Positions 62,903-64,000 of a stretch of 64,000 bases of DNA are shown in pieces (within the stretch, counting starts at the first letter, position 1; every line of letters starts with the position of its first letter). The notes beneath the pieces are model-generated. The model did not search any database, was not told the DNA's origin, and saw nothing but the letters and a program-made list of their open reading frames with translations. Origin of the DNA: WHSW01 sp963705955 (lineage in GTDB: Bacteria; Actinomycetota; Thermoleophilia; Solirubrobacterales; 70-9); the NCBI GenBank assembly GCA_963705955.1, contig CAVPLH010000006.1, positions 1,658,326 through 1,722,325 on the forward strand, given 5' to 3'. The translations under genes were made by a program, and so were the position numbers.

Positions 62903-63969
62903 CCTGCCGAGGTGGCGAGGAAGGCGTCGAGCGACACGTCTTCCTGGCAGACGAAGCCCGAGTCCGGCAGCGAGCCCTCGGCGAGCAACTCGACCATCCC
63001 GACCGCCCCCGCGGCTGTCGTCCATGCGATCGCGGTCCGGGTGGCGCCGGCGACGATCCGGGGGCGGTACACGCGGACGAACTCCTCGCGGGCCCGGCGT
63101 CCCCCGCTGTTTCCATCGGCCGCCGCGTAGACGATCACCAGATCGTCCCGGACCGGCGGGTAGGCGTCCCCAAGGAGCCGCATGGCCTCGTCTCGCTGCC
63201 GGCCAAGGCCAAGCTCCTGCAGCATGAACCGCATCAGCCGGCAGTGACCGGGATACCGGATCGTCTTGTAGTCGAGGCGGTCGACACGTCCGGTGAACGT
63301 TTCGCACATCGTCCCGAGGCCGCCCGAGGTGGTGAACGCCTCGTAGGACGCCCCGTCGATTACGATCGTCTCCGGATCCGAGAGCGACGGCACGCTCACG
63401 AGGTCGCCTCCCCGCAGCTGCTCGCAGTCGTTCAGATACTCGTTGACGAGCCCGGCAGAAGACCAGTTGCACGCGTAGCCGGCCGCATTGTTCGGGCTGC
63501 GCGGAAGGGCGCCGACGCGTAGCTCGATCCGGTCGACGGTCTCGAGGCTGGCCGCAAGCGCACCGCCGACGATGCAGATGAACCCTGGGGCGAGACCGCA
63601 GCGCGGCATCCAGATCGTGTTCGAGCTCTGCGCGAGCTGCCTCACGGTGCGCGAGGTGGCGACATCTTCGGACAGATCCAGGTAGTGCACCCCGGCAGAA
63701 TGCGCCGCGGCGACAACCACGGTGTTCAGGTAGTAGGGCAGGCATGAGATGACCGCGTCGACGCCCGCGAACAGCTCCTCGAGCGCCGCAGGATCCCTGA
63801 CGTCCATAACCGACGCGTGCTCACCGGCCGCCCGGGTCTCGTCGGCGTCGACTCCCCGCACCTCGAACCCGCGTTCGACAAGCATGTCGGCGATCAGCCG
63901 CCCGACATTGCCAAGGCCGACGACTGCGATCCGATCGACGCGGGAGTGGAGGGCGGGTGGCGAATCCAT
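62836..63969 (-). CDS. Saccharopine dehydrogenase-family protein
   Basis: A 377-residue NAD(P)-binding protein with 'RIAVVGLGNVGRLIADMLVE', 'DAVISCLPYYLNTVVVAAAH' and 'CGLAPGFICIVGGALAASLE', as in saccharopine reductases that join or split glutamate and aminoadipate semialdehyde. The active-site middle includes 'YKTIRYPGHCRLMRFMLQEL'. It is on the opposite strand from the ALDH7/E1 genes and overlaps the E1 tail, but its product or substrate is the ALDH7 substrate, so the four genes fit one lysine route. Relatives also act on other amino acids. Confidence 0.83.
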   Translation of the reverse strand: MDSPPALHSRVDRIAVVGLGNVGRLIADMLVERGFEVRGVDADETRAAGEHASVMDVRDPAALEELFAGVDAVISCLPYYLNTVVVAAAHSAGVHYLDLSEDVATSRTVRQLAQSSNTIWMPRCGLAPGFICIVGGALAASLETVDRIELRVGALPRSPNNAAGYACNWSSAGLVNEYLNDCEQLRGGDLVSVPSLSDPETIVIDGASYEAFTTSGGLGTMCETFTGRVDRLDYKTIRYPGHCRLMRFMLQELGLGRQRDEAMRLLGDAYPPVRDDLVIVYAAADGNSGGRRAREEFVRVYRPRIVAGATRTAIAWTTAAGAVGMVELLAEGSLPDSGFVCQEDVSLDAFLATSAGQMLAREPDAEARDDFTLLPVA

Positions 63970-64000
63970 GCGTCGGCGTGACTTCTAGCAGGGCGCACCG

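Noticed and set aside
1..64000. CRISPR arrays, tRNA or rRNA genes, insertion sequences, prophage
   Set aside because: No regularly spaced direct repeats, no tRNA T-loop pattern with a cloverleaf, no rRNA cores, and no transposase or integrase motifs were noticed in a by-eye reading.

Overview
The window is GC-rich chromosomal DNA with dense coding on both strands, GTG/ATG starts and GC-rich third codon positions. It looks like a soil-type actinobacterium. The family mix (many SnoaL-like proteins opening 'MSxENVEIVRR', three DUF899 proteins, ECF sigma factors with SnoaL tails, PPOX and deazaflavin-reductase pieces, a cyclase-ATPase fusion and a 40-residue 'MIAHVGGVPVEE' microprotein) resembles class Thermoleophilia (Solirubrobacterales/Gaiellales). 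That placement is inference from recalled families, not a computed taxonomy. I saw no rRNA, tRNA, CRISPR array, insertion sequence or prophage.

Layout. 1-2.1 kb: a TetR regulator cut by the left edge, divergent from an FAD monooxygenase, with two operator-like palindromes between them. 2.1-12.8 kb: secreted sugar-dehydrogenase-type beta-propeller, double-ACT protein, SnoaL proteins, two DUF899 proteins, ArsR/SRPBCC pair, FAD oxidoreductase, YWTD-repeat protein. 12.9-19.7 kb: aldehyde dehydrogenase, zinc alcohol dehydrogenase, epimerase, MMPL transporter, cupredoxin-like lipoprotein. 19.7-28.1 kb: XRE regulator, SulP transporter, GH17-like protein, GNAT, sialidase-like secreted protein, ECF41 sigma factor divergent from its usual epimerase partner. 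28-41 kb: amine-oxidase-type FAD enzyme, MMPL transporter carrying a DUF2267 domain, a DyP peroxidase paired with a 413-residue unknown, a glycosidase-like secreted protein, a GcvT-family enzyme. 41-45.8 kb: small secreted proteins with strong hairpin terminators and a membrane TIR protein. 45.8-51.5 kb: ABC exporter and a large adenylyl cyclase/ATPase. 51.6-55.3 kb: an ECF sigma-factor locus flanked by two copies of one promoter-leader element. 55.3-64 kb: PPOX, VOC, methyltransferase, then a compact set for lysine/pipecolate breakdown.

How parts fit. The last set (sarcosine/pipecolate-type oxidase, ALDH7 aminoadipate-semialdehyde dehydrogenase, fused alpha-beta 2-oxoacid dehydrogenase E1, saccharopine dehydrogenase) can be read as one pathway converging on aminoadipate semialdehyde. 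The ECF sigma factor at 53325-54344 lies between two genes (DUF899, SDR) whose upstream regions share boxes at identical spacing followed by a covarying hairpin, so these are its probable targets.

Quality warning. About twenty single-base frameshifts are visible, many in G/C runs, at 4-10.5, 22.6-26.5, 31-37.3 and 43.4-51 kb. They look more like consensus errors than decay. Two places (near 8.45 and 52.69 kb) join unrelated gene pieces, and a carbonic anhydrase relic (56.9-57.1 kb) has a real-looking nonsense change. Frameshifted genes are given over their whole inferred extent.
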